From Chromatiaceae bacterium (GTDB lineage Bacteria; Pseudomonadota; Gammaproteobacteria; Chromatiales; Chromatiaceae), in assembly GCA_024235315.1 (NCBI GenBank), contig JACKMP010000010.1:1-53661 (forward strand): DNA of 53,661 nucleotides, in the 5' to 3' direction. The position numbers and the translations under genes were made by a program. The notes beneath the pieces were generated by a model. The model worked only from the letters and a program-made list of their open reading frames with translations. It had not been told where the DNA came from and ran no database searches. Below, in pieces: positions 34,995 through 43,586 of the stretch. Within the stretch, counting starts at the first letter, position 1. Each line of letters opens with the position of its first letter.

Positions 34995-36641
34995 ATGCCC
35001 CTTATCAGCCACACACCTGCCTGGAAATCACTGGAACAATTGTGGGACCGGACTGCCGGTCTGCGGATGCGAGACCTGTTCGAGGAAGACCCCGGGCGTT
35101 GCGAGCGTTTCAGTCTCGAGGAATGCGGAATCCACCTGGACTACTCGAAAAACCTTATCACCGACGAGACGATGCAGCACCTGATGGCACTGGTGCGTAC
35201 CGCCGACCTGAGGTTCTGGGGTGACAGTCTGCTGCGCGGTGACAAGGTCAACAATACCGAGGGCAGAGCGGTACTGCACATGGCCCTGCGCAACGTCGGC
35301 GACCGTAGCTACCAGGTCGACGGCGTCGACGTGATGCCGGGCGTGCGCGCTGTGCTCAAACGCATGCGTGCCTTTGCCGACGAGGTACGACAGGGGCGCT
35401 GGCTCGGGCATACGGGCCGACCGATCCGCGACGTGGTCAGCATCGGCATCGGCGGTTCCAGTCTCGGGCCGAAGATGGTCTGCAATGCACTGCGGCCCTA
35501 CCAGAGCCATGATCTGCGGGTGCATTTCGTGTCCAATGTCGACGGCACCCAGCTGGTCGAGACACTCAACGGTCTGGACCCGGCAACGACCCTGTTCGTG
35601 ATCGCTTCCAAGACCTTCACCACGCAGGAGACATCGACCAACGCCGATTCGGCCAGGGCCTGGTGTCTGGCGGCGTTACAGGACCAGGCGGCGATAGCGC
35701 GCCACTTCGTTGCCGTGTCGACCAACCGCGAGGCGGTGATCGGGTTCGGGATCGACCCGCAGAACATGTTCGAGTTCTGGGAATGGGTCGGCGGACGTTA
35801 TTCGCTGTGGTCCGCGATCGGCCTTCCGATCGCGCTGGCGATCGGGCCTGATCGTTTTGACGAGTTGCTGGCCGGCGCCTACGCGATGGACGAGCATTTC
35901 GTCGAGGCACCTCCGGAACGCAATATGCCGATCATCCTGGCGCTGCTCGGCATCTGGTACAACAATTTCGGCGGGGCCGACACCCAGGCGGTGATCCCCT
36001 ACGACCAGTACCTCGAGCATTTCCCGACCTTCCTGCAGCAGCTGGACATGGAGAGCAACGGCAAACGGGTCACCCGTGATGGCGTCCCTGTCGACTATGC
36101 CACCGGCGCTGTGGTCTGGGGCCAACCCGGCACCGACGCGCAGCACAGCTTCTTCCAGCTGATCCACCAGGGTACCCGGCTGATTCCGACCGACTTCATT
36201 CTGCCCCTGCGCAGTCAACATCCACTGGAGGGTCACCACGATAAACTGGTCGCCAACTGCCTTGCGCAGGCCCAGGCGTTGATGCGCGGGCGTACTGAGG
36301 CCGAGGCACGCAGCGAACTGCAGGCAGGTGGAATCGCCCCCGAGGTGATCGACAGACTGGTCCCGCACCGCACCTTCCCGGGCAACCGCCCGAGCAACAT
36401 GCTGCTGGTCGAGCAGGTCACGCCGAAGGTGCTTGGCTCGCTGATCGCGCTATACGAGCACAAGGTGTTTGTGCAGGGTGTGGTGTGGGGCGTGGATTCG
36501 TTCGATCAATGGGGAGTCGAGCTCGGCAAGCAACTGGCCGGACAGATCCTTGCGGATTTCCGCGAGATCGCGTGTTCCGCCGGTGTCGATTCGTCGACCG
36601 CGAGCCTGATCCGGCGCTACCACATGGCGATGAGCGATTGA
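34995..36641 (+). CDS. pgi: Glucose-6-phosphate isomerase
   Basis: Interconverts glucose-6-phosphate and fructose-6-phosphate. The 548-residue product has VSIGIGGSSLGPKM, both PROSITE-type signatures (GGRYSLWSAIGLP and SFDQWGVELGK) and the usual E. coli-type length (549). Upstream, TTGACA at 34925-34930 and TATAAA at 34951-34956 are promoter-like but 20 bases apart, which is long. A hairpin follows the stop. Confidence 0.97.
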   Translation: MPLISHTPAWKSLEQLWDRTAGLRMRDLFEEDPGRCERFSLEECGIHLDYSKNLITDETMQHLMALVRTADLRFWGDSLLRGDKVNNTEGRAVLHMALRNVGDRSYQVDGVDVMPGVRAVLKRMRAFADEVRQGRWLGHTGRPIRDVVSIGIGGSSLGPKMVCNALRPYQSHDLRVHFVSNVDGTQLVETLNGLDPATTLFVIASKTFTTQETSTNADSARAWCLAALQDQAAIARHFVAVSTNREAVIGFGIDPQNMFEFWEWVGGRYSLWSAIGLPIALAIGPDRFDELLAGAYAMDEHFVEAPPERNMPIILALLGIWYNNFGGADTQAVIPYDQYLEHFPTFLQQLDMESNGKRVTRDGVPVDYATGAVVWGQPGTDAQHSFFQLIHQGTRLIPTDFILPLRSQHPLEGHHDKLVANCLAQAQALMRGRTEAEARSELQAGGIAPEVIDRLVPHRTFPGNRPSNMLLVEQVTPKVLGSLIALYEHKVFVQGVVWGVDSFDQWGVELGKQLAGQILADFREIACSAGVDSSTASLIRRYHMAMSD

Positions 36642-36645
36642 GCCA

Positions 36646-36672
36646 CGCCGCCGATCCCGCGTGATGGCGGCG
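36646..36672. terminator. Hairpin between convergent pgi and glcF
   Basis: CGCCGCC (36646-36652) pairs with GGCGGCG (36666-36672) in the 34-base gap between the two stops. There is no T-run, so this is a candidate shared terminator or 3' stem. Confidence 0.45.
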
Positions 36673-36675
36673 GAA

Positions 36676-38007
36676 TCAGGCCGGGGTTTGCCTGACTTCG
36701 GATCCCGCTGAAGCGGACGCCGCGGCGACAAAGCTCTCGTCCAGCAGCTCGATCCAGTGCCGCACCGGCACCGGGGCCGTCTCTGACAGATGATTGATGC
36801 AGCCGATATTGGCCGTGGCGATTACCTGCGGTCGAACGGCGAGCAGTGTTTCCATCTTGCTGGCGCGCAGCGACTCGGACAGTTCGCGTTGCAACAGAGA
36901 ATAGGCACCCGCTGCCCCGCAGCACATGAACGGATAGGCCGCACGCAACAGCTTGAAGCCGGCACGCTTGAGCAACTGCTCGACGATCCCGTTGAGCCTC
37001 TCGCCGTGCTGCAGGCTGCACGAGGACTGAAAGACCACGCGCAGCGGCTGTGCCAGGCTCGGCAGCCGCGGACCGGACGCTTCGGTCCATTCCGCGGTGA
37101 CGATCTCGGCGATGTCGCGCGTCATTCCTGATATGCGCTGCGCCTTGTCCGCGTAGCGTTGATCGTCCCGCAACAACTCGCCGTAGTCGCGGAAGTGCAT
37201 GCCGCAGCCGCTGGCCGTGAACACGATGGACTCGGCGCCGGCCTCGATGTGCGGCCAAAGTGCATCGATGGCGTTCCGCATATGTGTTAGTGCCTCGTCA
37301 GAGGCGGCCATGTGCAGGCTGATGGCCCCACAGCAGGCATCCGGTGAGGGAATCAGCTCGATGCCGAAGCGGTCCAGCACCCGTGCGGCGGCCGCGTTGA
37401 TGTCCGGTGCCAGCCCCGGCTGCACGCAGCCCTGCCAGATGAGCATCTTGCGGCTGTGTGTATTCCCGGGCCAGGGGCCGGCCACCCGCCGGCGCGGAAT
37501 GCGCACGCGCAGGTTTCGGGGCAGCAGAGATCGCAGGGCCTGCCCGGTGCGCAGCAGTGCAGTGAACCGGCGCCTGTGCGGTACCAGTGCACGCACGGTG
37601 CGGCGGGCAATCCTCTGGCCGATCGGCCTGGGTGCGAGCCGTTCTGCCAGCTCACGGCCGACGTCGAGCAGTCGCCCGTAGCGGACGCCTTCAGGGCAGG
37701 ACGCCTCGCAGGAGCGGCAGCTCAGGCAGCGGTCAAGGTGGTGCAGGACGTTGCCGGCGAGGCTGCGCCCCTGGAGCGACTCCAGGGAATAGCCCGGGGA
37801 CATGTCGGGTCCACCCGGCGCACGACCCTCCAGCATCTTCTGGATCAGGTAGATGCGGCCGCGCGGACCGTCCCACTCGTCGCCCAGCAGTCGGAAGGTG
37901 GGACAGCGGAACGTGCACTGACCGCATTGCACACAGGGACCGAGCAGTTCGGCACCCTCGCTGCCCAGGGTAGTGTTTCGGTAGCCTTCGGCCAACTCGA
38001 TCTTCAA
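36676..38007 (-). CDS. glcF: Glycolate oxidase iron-sulfur subunit GlcF
   Basis: GlcF is the electron-transfer subunit of the GlcDEF glycolate dehydrogenase, which oxidises glycolate (for example from RuBisCO oxygenation) to glyoxylate. The 443-residue product has two [4Fe-4S] motifs, CVQCGQCTFRCP and CLSCRSCEASCP, and two CCG-type motifs (DACCGAISLH, MCCGAAGAY). The only usable start is TTG at 38007 (MKIELAEGYRN), because an in-frame stop lies just upstream. glcD and glcE are not adjacent: upstream lie a terminator, the tRNA-Asn fragment and the island. Confidence 0.92.
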   Translation of the reverse strand: MKIELAEGYRNTTLGSEGAELLGPCVQCGQCTFRCPTFRLLGDEWDGPRGRIYLIQKMLEGRAPGGPDMSPGYSLESLQGRSLAGNVLHHLDRCLSCRSCEASCPEGVRYGRLLDVGRELAERLAPRPIGQRIARRTVRALVPHRRRFTALLRTGQALRSLLPRNLRVRIPRRRVAGPWPGNTHSRKMLIWQGCVQPGLAPDINAAAARVLDRFGIELIPSPDACCGAISLHMAASDEALTHMRNAIDALWPHIEAGAESIVFTASGCGMHFRDYGELLRDDQRYADKAQRISGMTRDIAEIVTAEWTEASGPRLPSLAQPLRVVFQSSCSLQHGERLNGIVEQLLKRAGFKLLRAAYPFMCCGAAGAYSLLQRELSESLRASKMETLLAVRPQVIATANIGCINHLSETAPVPVRHWIELLDESFVAAASASAGSEVRQTPA

Positions 38008-38095
38008 ATCGCGGCACCCGGTGCATTACTTCCGTGGAAATATGCGTCAGTGGCGGGATGCCTGTCAAAGACGCCGCGTGATCGGGCGGGCAAAC

Positions 38096-38131
38096 AAAAA
38101 AGCCGGCTGAGTGAGCGCAGACCGGCTTTTC
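38096..38131. terminator. Rho-independent terminator, probably the original tRNA-Asn terminator
   Basis: AAAAGCCGG (38098-38106) pairs with CCGGCTTTT (38122-38130), giving T-rich ends on both strands. It lies 4 bases beyond the tRNA-Asn 3'-end fragment, in the place a tRNA terminator would occupy if transcription came from the right, and it separates glcF from anything upstream. Confidence 0.8.
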
Positions 38132-38133
38132 TG

Positions 38134-38147
38134 GTGTTTGGCTCCCC
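38134..38147 (-). repeat. tRNA-Asn 3'-end fragment (candidate attachment-site repeat)
   Basis: GTGTTTGGCTCCCC is identical to 48016-48029, which covers the last 9 bases of tRNA-Asn (GGGGAGCCA on the minus strand) plus 5 bases downstream, in the same orientation. The bases at 38148 onward do not continue as a tRNA (no T-loop). This is the pattern of an att repeat left by integration into a tRNA 3' end. Confidence 0.6.
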
Positions 38148-38462
38148 ATCGTGGACGCATATCGAAATCTCTACATGGCACCCCCCTGAGGTTGAGGCTG
38201 TCTTTCAGAGTGTCAGGGACTTTGGTTGAATGGCATAAAGACCCTGCTGAAGTTTCGGGGCCGGCAGACAAGCGTTTACATTCCCAAGATGCGGGAATCC
38301 CACTGATGCGGGACTTCCGATCGGCAATCATCGGCCGGAAAAGGACCGGGTGGCTGCCAAAAAAAGGGGGGGTGTATGGCGGGTTATTGATGGGGAACCG
38401 GTCGCTTGATCGTGACCGTACCCCTGGAAGTGAGCCATGTTTGATGTGGGAGTCTGAGCATA

Positions 38463-39272
38463 TCAGGCGACTTCCTGGGCGAACACGGCAGGCGGTTTCT
38501 TGCCCAGCGAGCGGTGTGGCCTGACGTGGTTGTAATGGTTTCGCCAGGTGTCGATGGTTTCGCGTGCATCCACCAGGCTGGCGAACCAGTTCAGATTGAG
38601 ACAGTAGTCTCGGAACTTGCCGTTGAAGCTCTCGACGAACGCGTTCTGTGTCGGCTTGCCGGGTTGGATGAAATGCAGCTTCACCGTGACACGCTTCGCC
38701 CAGAAGAACATGGCCTTTGACGTGAACTCCGGGCCGTTGTCGACGACGATGGTTTTCGGTAACGGCCTGTTCAGCTGATCCAGGGCGCGAGCAACCCGTT
38801 GTCCGGAGATCGATGTATCGACGATTTGCAGCACACACTCTCGCGAGTAATCGTCGACGACATTGAGGACACGGAAGCGGCGACCATTGGCTAACTGGTC
38901 CGAGACGAAATCCATCGACCAGCGCTGATTGACCTTGTCTGGCACCAGCATCGGCACGCGCGGCCGCGTCAGCTTCTTGCGGCGCTTGGTGCGCACCTGC
39001 AGGCCTTCCTCGCGATAGATGCGGTAGGTGCGCTTGTGATTCATCACGTGTCCCGCAGCCCGCAGCATGTCATGCAGCGTCGGGTAACCATAGCGCGGGT
39101 ATTGCTCGGCCAGCGTCTTGAGCCGCTCGCGCAGGCCCGCATCATCGCGACCTTTCAGCGGCGACCAGATAGCAGAACGGCTGAAGCCCACGAGCCGACA
39201 GGCCCGGCGCTCGCTGAAACGGCGATCCTTGAGGTGTTCCACGGCCCGTCGCCGCTGCGCGGCCGTCACCAC
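38463..39272 (-). CDS. IS3-family transposase OrfB
   Basis: A 269-residue DDE integrase-core transposase. It has an N-terminal HTH_21-like region (RRACRLVGFSRSAIW), then the rve catalytic domain with Asp in RWSMDFVSD, Asp in IVVDNGPEFTS and Glu in NAFVESFNGKFRDYC. It overlaps the end of orfA by 7 bases in another frame. No A6G slippery heptamer is seen at the junction, so coupling by restart at the GTG codons rather than frameshifting is possible. Confidence 0.93.
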   Translation of the reverse strand: MVTAAQRRRAVEHLKDRRFSERRACRLVGFSRSAIWSPLKGRDDAGLRERLKTLAEQYPRYGYPTLHDMLRAAGHVMNHKRTYRIYREEGLQVRTKRRKKLTRPRVPMLVPDKVNQRWSMDFVSDQLANGRRFRVLNVVDDYSRECVLQIVDTSISGQRVARALDQLNRPLPKTIVVDNGPEFTSKAMFFWAKRVTVKLHFIQPGKPTQNAFVESFNGKFRDYCLNLNWFASLVDARETIDTWRNHYNHVRPHRSLGKKPPAVFAQEVA

Positions 39273-39532
39273 TTTCCCTCGACCAACTCCTTGAGCGCGG
39301 CCTTGTCGAGCTCGGCTTCAGCCAGCAGGCGCTTGAGCCGGGCATTCTCCTGCTCGAGATCGCGCAGCCGCTTGGCTTCCGAGATCTCCATGCCGCCGTA
39401 CTTCGATTTCCAGCGGTAGATCGTGTTCTCGACGATGCCGTGGCGACGGGCCAGGTCAGGCACTGACGCACCGGCCTGGTGCTCCTTGAGGATCGAGATG
39501 ATCTGTTCCTCTGTGTACCGCTTGCGCTTCAT
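39266..39532 (-). CDS. IS3-family transposase OrfA
   Basis: An 88-residue helix-turn-helix protein (TEEQIISILKEHQAG then VPDLARRHGIVENTIYRWKS), followed by a leucine-zipper coiled coil (LRDLEQENARLKRLLAEAEL). In this family it binds the inverted repeats and, as an OrfAB fusion, forms the active transposase. ATG 39532 lies about 75 bases inside the right inverted repeat. Confidence 0.93.
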   Translation of the reverse strand: MKRKRYTEEQIISILKEHQAGASVPDLARRHGIVENTIYRWKSKYGGMEISEAKRLRDLEQENARLKRLLAEAELDKAALKELVEGKW

Positions 39533-39675
39533 CTTGGGACCTCCTTGGGGTCAAATTACAAGGAAATCCCACATCCCGCATGGCTCGGATTACGGGGGTA
39601 CGGTCAATCGGATACCGGGAGTCGTCCGCCGGGCGACTGTCGAGGTCGTTGGTCGTTATGTACGGCTGCGCACGT

Positions 39676-39777
39676 TTAACCGGCGAATCGTCTTGTCGCC
39701 AGGCGGTAGCCAACCAGTCCGCCGATCAACAACAGCATACTGGTCGGTGACGGTAGGCCGTTAGTGCTGGGTGCCAT
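39676..39777 (-). CDS. 33-residue ORF consisting of a PEP-CTERM-like signal
   Basis: An ORF too short for usual gene calling. ATG 39777 is preceded by GGGAGGTGG at good Shine-Dalgarno spacing and, further up on the minus strand, by a TATATT box. An in-frame stop lies upstream, so it is not the tail of a longer frame. The product runs from MAPSTNGLPSPTSMLLLIGG to a basic end LATRRFAG: Pro-x-Pro, a hydrophobic helix, then an Arg pair, the tripartite pattern of exosortase (PEP-CTERM) signals with almost no passenger. It could be a decayed gene, a small membrane peptide or chance. Confidence 0.4.
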   Translation of the reverse strand: MAPSTNGLPSPTSMLLLIGGLVGYRLATRRFAG

Positions 39778-41069
39778 CGAAGTCCACCTCCCGAAGTGCA
39801 GATGGCACCGAATATAAGTTTCCGTTTATCGATCCAGCAAAGGAAGGGGTTGCGGTCAACGCGAGCAGCAGGCAACCAACGATTCATGTAGTGAGCGTCA
39901 TCGGCGTAATCCTTTAACCTTATTTTCCAACCCGGCCTTTGTCGCTGTGTGGGCAGAAGCTCAACTTTGGATCTTGAGTATGCGTTCGTACGGCAAGAAA
40001 CGTACCGTAAGGAAATTATGTATAACAATACAAACGTCAAAGAGCGATGGATGTCCCCAGGTACGCTCATTATCTAAAAAATATCGACGGTTTTCCGCGT
40101 CCGCGATGAGAAACCCTAATTTCCGTCGCCTTTGGCCGGGACAACCCGATTCCGTTCGCGCGATCTCAAAGATGTCCAACCGTCGCTGGGTCCGGTTGAG
40201 GCCGGGAGCGGTCTGGAGCAGCTACAGGCGATCCGCGGATTCAACCCACAACGCGCCGTAGTTCTACCGGTGGTAGCGCTGCAACAGAACCGGAGTCAGT
40301 GTGTGGTCAGTCGGCAGGTGGCCCACTGGTAGGATGATGCAATGGATGTAGTCAACAAAGTTCGGGAACGACTCATTGTCGCCAGCGCTTTCCATTGCGA
40401 GCGCATAAACCTGAAGCTCACACCGATGACCTGCGCCAATCGCTTTCGGGCAGCGGAGCGTCAACTCGTGCAGCCAGCCAAGCCGCTGGGGTTTGGATTG
40501 GGTATCAGACCAGACACGCGATGCGCCGGCTGCCCTATCGGCGAGAAGCACAACAAGATTCATAAGTAAGGCTTCAGCCCGCGACGCACCGGGCCTCGTC
40601 GGGTCGTCATCCCGTGCGCAACCGGATTGCCCACCTGGCCGGACAGCGAAGCCACGCTCAAAGGCGCCTTCTTCTTCCGGATTCGGCAAGGAGCCGCGGT
40701 CCCCCGTTTTTGCCGGAAACAGTCTCCAGGCGAATCGACGTTCAGCGAACGACGGCTATGCGGAATCCATCACGGCCGACAGCCTCCGGCCAAAAAGAGA
40801 CGCCTGTCGCAGGCGAGCTAACCGTGCCTCACGGTGCACAGAGGAAAGGTGACTCAACCGACATGAATTCCTCACGCTGCCAGTGACCCGGACATCACAT
40901 CGAGGTGGACGGCGTCGCTGCCGACGTCCAGTATGGGCAAAGCGTATGACGCGGTTCAGCCAATTCCTCAACGCAGACGGAGCGTTCACTCTTTGACGAT
41001 CAAGGGGTGTCGTGTGGACTTCGCGGCTCTGGTCGGCGCCTTGGAAAAATTAATCGGGAGAGAATTGAG
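39778..41069. other. Long stretch without a convincing gene
   Basis: About 1.3 kb upstream of the sulfur globule gene. Base composition is mixed, with AT-rich parts near 39940-40120. ORFs on both strands (for example 39726-40070 and 40264-40689, minus) start at TTG or lack ribosome binding sites and resemble no family I know. It may hold decayed DNA, the promoter of the 33-codon ORF and a long leader for the sulfur globule gene. Confidence 0.6.
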
Positions 41070-41501
41070 ATGAAAAAGTTACGAAACCTGCTGCAGGTTG
41101 GAACCGTCGCCGCGTCGACCCTATTGGCTGTCACTAGCGCCAGTGCTTTCTGGGGCGGGGGTGGACCATGGGACTGGGGCGGTGGGAACAGCGGCTGGGG
41201 CAGTCCGATGGGCTGGGGCGGCGGGAACAGCGGCTGGGGCAGTCCGATGGGCTGGGGTGGTGGCTACCCGGGCTACGGCGGTTGGGGTGGCAATCCCGGC
41301 TTCGGTGGTGCGTATCCGTACTCCCGAGGTTACGGATACGGGAATGCCCCTTACTCCGGCGGCTACGGTTACGGCGTTGCACCTTATCAAGGTGGGGCCA
41401 ATTACCCAGGCGGAGCCGCAGGATACCCCGGTATGCCAATGGCGGAGCAGCCTGGCCAAGTACCGGCAGCGCAGCCAGGGCAAGTGCCGGCCTACAAGTA
41501 G
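41070..41501 (+). CDS. Sulfur globule envelope-type protein
   Basis: A 143-residue secreted structural protein. A Sec signal (MKKLRNLLQVGTVAASTLLA, ending near TSASA) is followed by a Trp/Gly/Tyr/Pro-rich mature part starting FWGGGGPWDWGGG. It has two exact 13-residue repeats (WGGGNSGWGSPMG), a GYG/YGYG section and a PGQVPAAQPGQVPAYK end. The signal, the FWG opening and the aromatic-glycine repeats match sulfur globule proteins (CV1-3, SgpA-C) that coat periplasmic sulfur in purple sulfur bacteria and relatives. GGGAG lies 9 bases before ATG 41070. Another Gly-rich cell-surface protein is possible. A 10-bp hairpin follows. Confidence 0.7.
   Translation: MKKLRNLLQVGTVAASTLLAVTSASAFWGGGGPWDWGGGNSGWGSPMGWGGGNSGWGSPMGWGGGYPGYGGWGGNPGFGGAYPYSRGYGYGNAPYSGGYGYGVAPYQGGANYPGGAAGYPGMPMAEQPGQVPAAQPGQVPAYK
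41175..41252 (+). repeat. Two tandem 39-bp coding repeats in the sulfur globule gene
   Basis: Units 41175-41213 and 41214-41252 differ at one visible synonymous position (GGT/GGC) and encode identical 13-residue blocks; a third copy starts at 41253 but diverges after WGGG. Such near-perfect units suggest recent expansion. Confidence 0.85.
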
Positions 41502-41518
41502 GACAAATCCTCTCCTCC

Positions 41519-41550
41519 GCACACGGCAGGTGATAATGCTTGCCGTGTGC
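41519..41550 (+). terminator. Hairpin 3' of the sulfur globule gene
   Basis: GCACACGGCA (41519-41528) pairs perfectly with TGCCGTGTGC (41541-41550) around a 12-base loop, 17 bases after the stop. No T-run follows, so it is a candidate terminator or mRNA-stabilising stem. Confidence 0.5.
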
Positions 41551-41823
41551 CCCACCGATTCCCTGTAGACGTATACCCGGCCTGGATCAGAACTGCCGGG
41601 CGCTTGCCTGCTCTTGCCGGATACCAACCGCGTTCATTGCTAAGGCGGTGTAGAGATAGGCTGAGCCTTTATGCTCGTCGTGAGATAGCTTGCGATCGAG
41701 GTCGATGAGGCGCGGGCGATTTCGGAGCGGACCGACATCAGATGGGGTGGCTGTGGCCACGCGCATTCGCAATGCTGGACTTCGTGCGGCCGCTGTCGGG
41801 TATCACGCCGAACGCCTGCAACC

Positions 41824-43505
41824 GGCCCGGGCTGTGTGAAAACGCCGCATTCGCTATATTCGATTCCGTACGACGGATGAGATCAAGCGATGAAGCGATT
41901 CATTCAGGGGGCGAACCGGGCTCAGCTGGTTCTGATGCCGGAACGGCTGGATGATTTTGTCGACGAGGACAATCCCGTCCGAGTGATTGATGTCTACGTC
42001 GAGTCGCTGAATCTCGGTCACCTGGGTTTCGAAGGCGTTACGCCCTGCGCCACCGGACGCCCTGGCTATCATCCGTCGGCCCTTCTCAAGCTGTATCTTT
42101 ACGGGTACTTCAATCGCATTCACTCGAGTCGACGTCTCGAACGCGAAGCGCAGCGAAACGTCGAGCTGATGTGGTTGCTTGAACGGCTGACGCCGGACTT
42201 TAAAACGATTGCGGATTTTCGCAAAGACAACGGCGGGGCGATCCGGGGCGTATGCCGCGATTTCGTGCGCCTTTGTCGCAAGCTCGACTTGTTCACGCAG
42301 ACCATCGTGGCGATCGATGGCAGCAAGCTCAAAGCCGTGAACAATCGCGACAAGAACTTCACGCCGGCGAAACTGAAGCGACGACAGGAACAGGTCGAAG
42401 CCAGCATCGATCGCTACTTGGCGCAGCTCGATAGCGCCGATCGTCAAGCGCCCGATGTGGCCGAGGCCAAAACAGCACGACTACGCGAGAAGATCCTTGC
42501 GCTGAAAGCGGAACAGGCTCAGTTGAAGGTAATCGAGGCTCAAGTCGAGACAGCTTCCGACAAGCAGATTTCGCTGACCGATCCCGATGCCCGCTCGATG
42601 AAGACACGCGGCAATGGGATTGTCGGCTACAACGTGCAGACGGCGGTTGATACGACGCATCATCTGATCGTCAGCCACGAAGTGATCAACTCGGGCAGCG
42701 ATCGTGGCCAGCTATCCACGATGGCGAGGCAGGCACGTTTAGCGATGGACGCAGATGAACTCGTTGCGCTGGCCGATCGTGGCTACTACAAGAGCGAGGA
42801 GATCCTGGCTTGCGATAACGCGGACATCGTCGTGATCCTGCCAAAACCGAAGACATCGAACAATCCAGCAAAAGGCTTTTTCTCGCGCGAAGATTTTCGT
42901 TTTCTGCCGGAAGACGACGAATACGTTTGCCCGGCGCGCAAACGTCTCATATGGCGTATGCGTACCGTCGAAAAGGGTAGGAAGCTCGATGCCTATTGGA
43001 GCTCGGCGTGTCCGCGTTGCGCCATCAAGCGCCGATGCACATCAAGCACTAACCGCCGGCTCTATCGTTGGGCTCATGAGGACGTACTGGATGCCGTCCA
43101 GGATCGATTGGATGGTCAACCCGATAGCATGCGTCTGCGCCGGCAGACGGTGGAGCACCCTTTCGGCACGCTGAAGGCCTGGATGGGCTACACGCATTTT
43201 CTGACCAGGACGCTTGCCCATGTGCGGACGGAAATGAGTCTCCACGTCCTGGCGTACAACCTGAAACGGGTGATCGCGATCCTTGGAGTCAAACCGCTGC
43301 TTGCGGCGATCGAGGGCTGAAGGGCCCTTGTCACCCCTGCCATCGGGTCCCACGACGACACCACAGAACCCGAAAAAAGCAGTGGCATGGCTCCGCATCG
43401 TGGCAAAGAAGCCTCAAAACTACTGCTGTGGCGGCGTACAAGCCTTTACTTTCGGATTTCGCCGGCCAATTGCGCCGCCGCAGCTGTTTTCACACGGCCT
43501 GGGCC
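41824..43505 (+). mobile_element. IS1182-like insertion sequence, first copy
   Basis: About 1.68 kb bounded by 20-base inverted repeats GGCCCGGGCTGTGTGAAAAC (41824-41843) and, at 43486-43505, its complement with 2 mismatches. One transposase ORF is carried. I see no matching target duplication (left flank AACC, right AGGA), so the exact ends could lie a few bases away or one end could be rearranged. Confidence 0.8.
41890..43320 (+). CDS. IS1182-like transposase
   Basis: A 476-residue DDE transposase of the IS5/IS1182 type. It has an N-terminal DUF772-like domain (RPGYHPSALLKLYLYGYFNR; LTPDFKTIADFRKDN), then a catalytic core with VAIDGSKLKAVN, a coiled insertion (about 155-215), GYNVQTAVD, LADRGYYKSEE, and near the end EHPFGTLKAWMGYTHF, which carries the expected catalytic Glu. 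The frame is open and full-length, so it may be functional. ATG 41890 lies 46 bases inside the left inverted repeat. Confidence 0.9.
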   Translation: MKRFIQGANRAQLVLMPERLDDFVDEDNPVRVIDVYVESLNLGHLGFEGVTPCATGRPGYHPSALLKLYLYGYFNRIHSSRRLEREAQRNVELMWLLERLTPDFKTIADFRKDNGGAIRGVCRDFVRLCRKLDLFTQTIVAIDGSKLKAVNNRDKNFTPAKLKRRQEQVEASIDRYLAQLDSADRQAPDVAEAKTARLREKILALKAEQAQLKVIEAQVETASDKQISLTDPDARSMKTRGNGIVGYNVQTAVDTTHHLIVSHEVINSGSDRGQLSTMARQARLAMDADELVALADRGYYKSEEILACDNADIVVILPKPKTSNNPAKGFFSREDFRFLPEDDEYVCPARKRLIWRMRTVEKGRKLDAYWSSACPRCAIKRRCTSSTNRRLYRWAHEDVLDAVQDRLDGQPDSMRLRRQTVEHPFGTLKAWMGYTHFLTRTLAHVRTEMSLHVLAYNLKRVIAILGVKPLLAAIEG

Positions 43506-43586
43506 AGGAGCGGACTTTCCGGCCTGATGCTTGCCGAGTGTCAGAGATCTTTACGTGAAGAAGGACGGGAACGGGTGCTCCGGTCC

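Larger units (their letters stand above)
38413..39606 (-). mobile_element. IS3-family insertion sequence, IS407-like, complete
   Basis: A 1194-bp element bounded by imperfect inverted repeats that open with TGACCGTACCCC and share later blocks GAGCCATG and GATGTGGGA. It is flanked by the 4-bp direct repeat ATCG (38409-38412 and 39607-39610); a 4-bp duplication is typical of the IS407 group. It carries orfA and orfB in overlapping frames. Ends, target duplication and both ORFs look intact, so it may be active or recent. Confidence 0.93.

Noticed and set aside
38148..38412. Further tRNA or IS remains between the att-like repeat and the IS3 element
   Set aside because: No T-loop, transposase motif or inverted repeat could be recognised; left as unassigned.
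39726..40070. 114-codon ORF on the minus strand overlapping the 33-codon ORF
   Set aside because: Low-complexity translation with no domain pattern and no ribosome site; the short ORF in the other frame has far better signals.
40264..40689. 141-codon ORF on the minus strand in the island
   Set aside because: It starts with TTG, has no ribosome site and resembles no protein family; composition looks like chance open frame in GC-rich decayed DNA.
41175..41252. Direct repeats considered as a CRISPR array
   Set aside because: The units are tandem without spacers and lie in a coding frame; no CRISPR array or cas gene is seen in the window.
41121..41627. Long antisense and shifted ORFs across the sulfur globule gene
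   Set aside because: They are shadows of the Gly-rich repeats; only the plus frame from 41070 has a ribosome site and a signal peptide.
41820..43509. Target duplication around the first IS1182-like element
   Set aside because: The flanks AACC and AGGA do not match, and shifting the ends by a few bases gives only palindromic, not direct, similarity.
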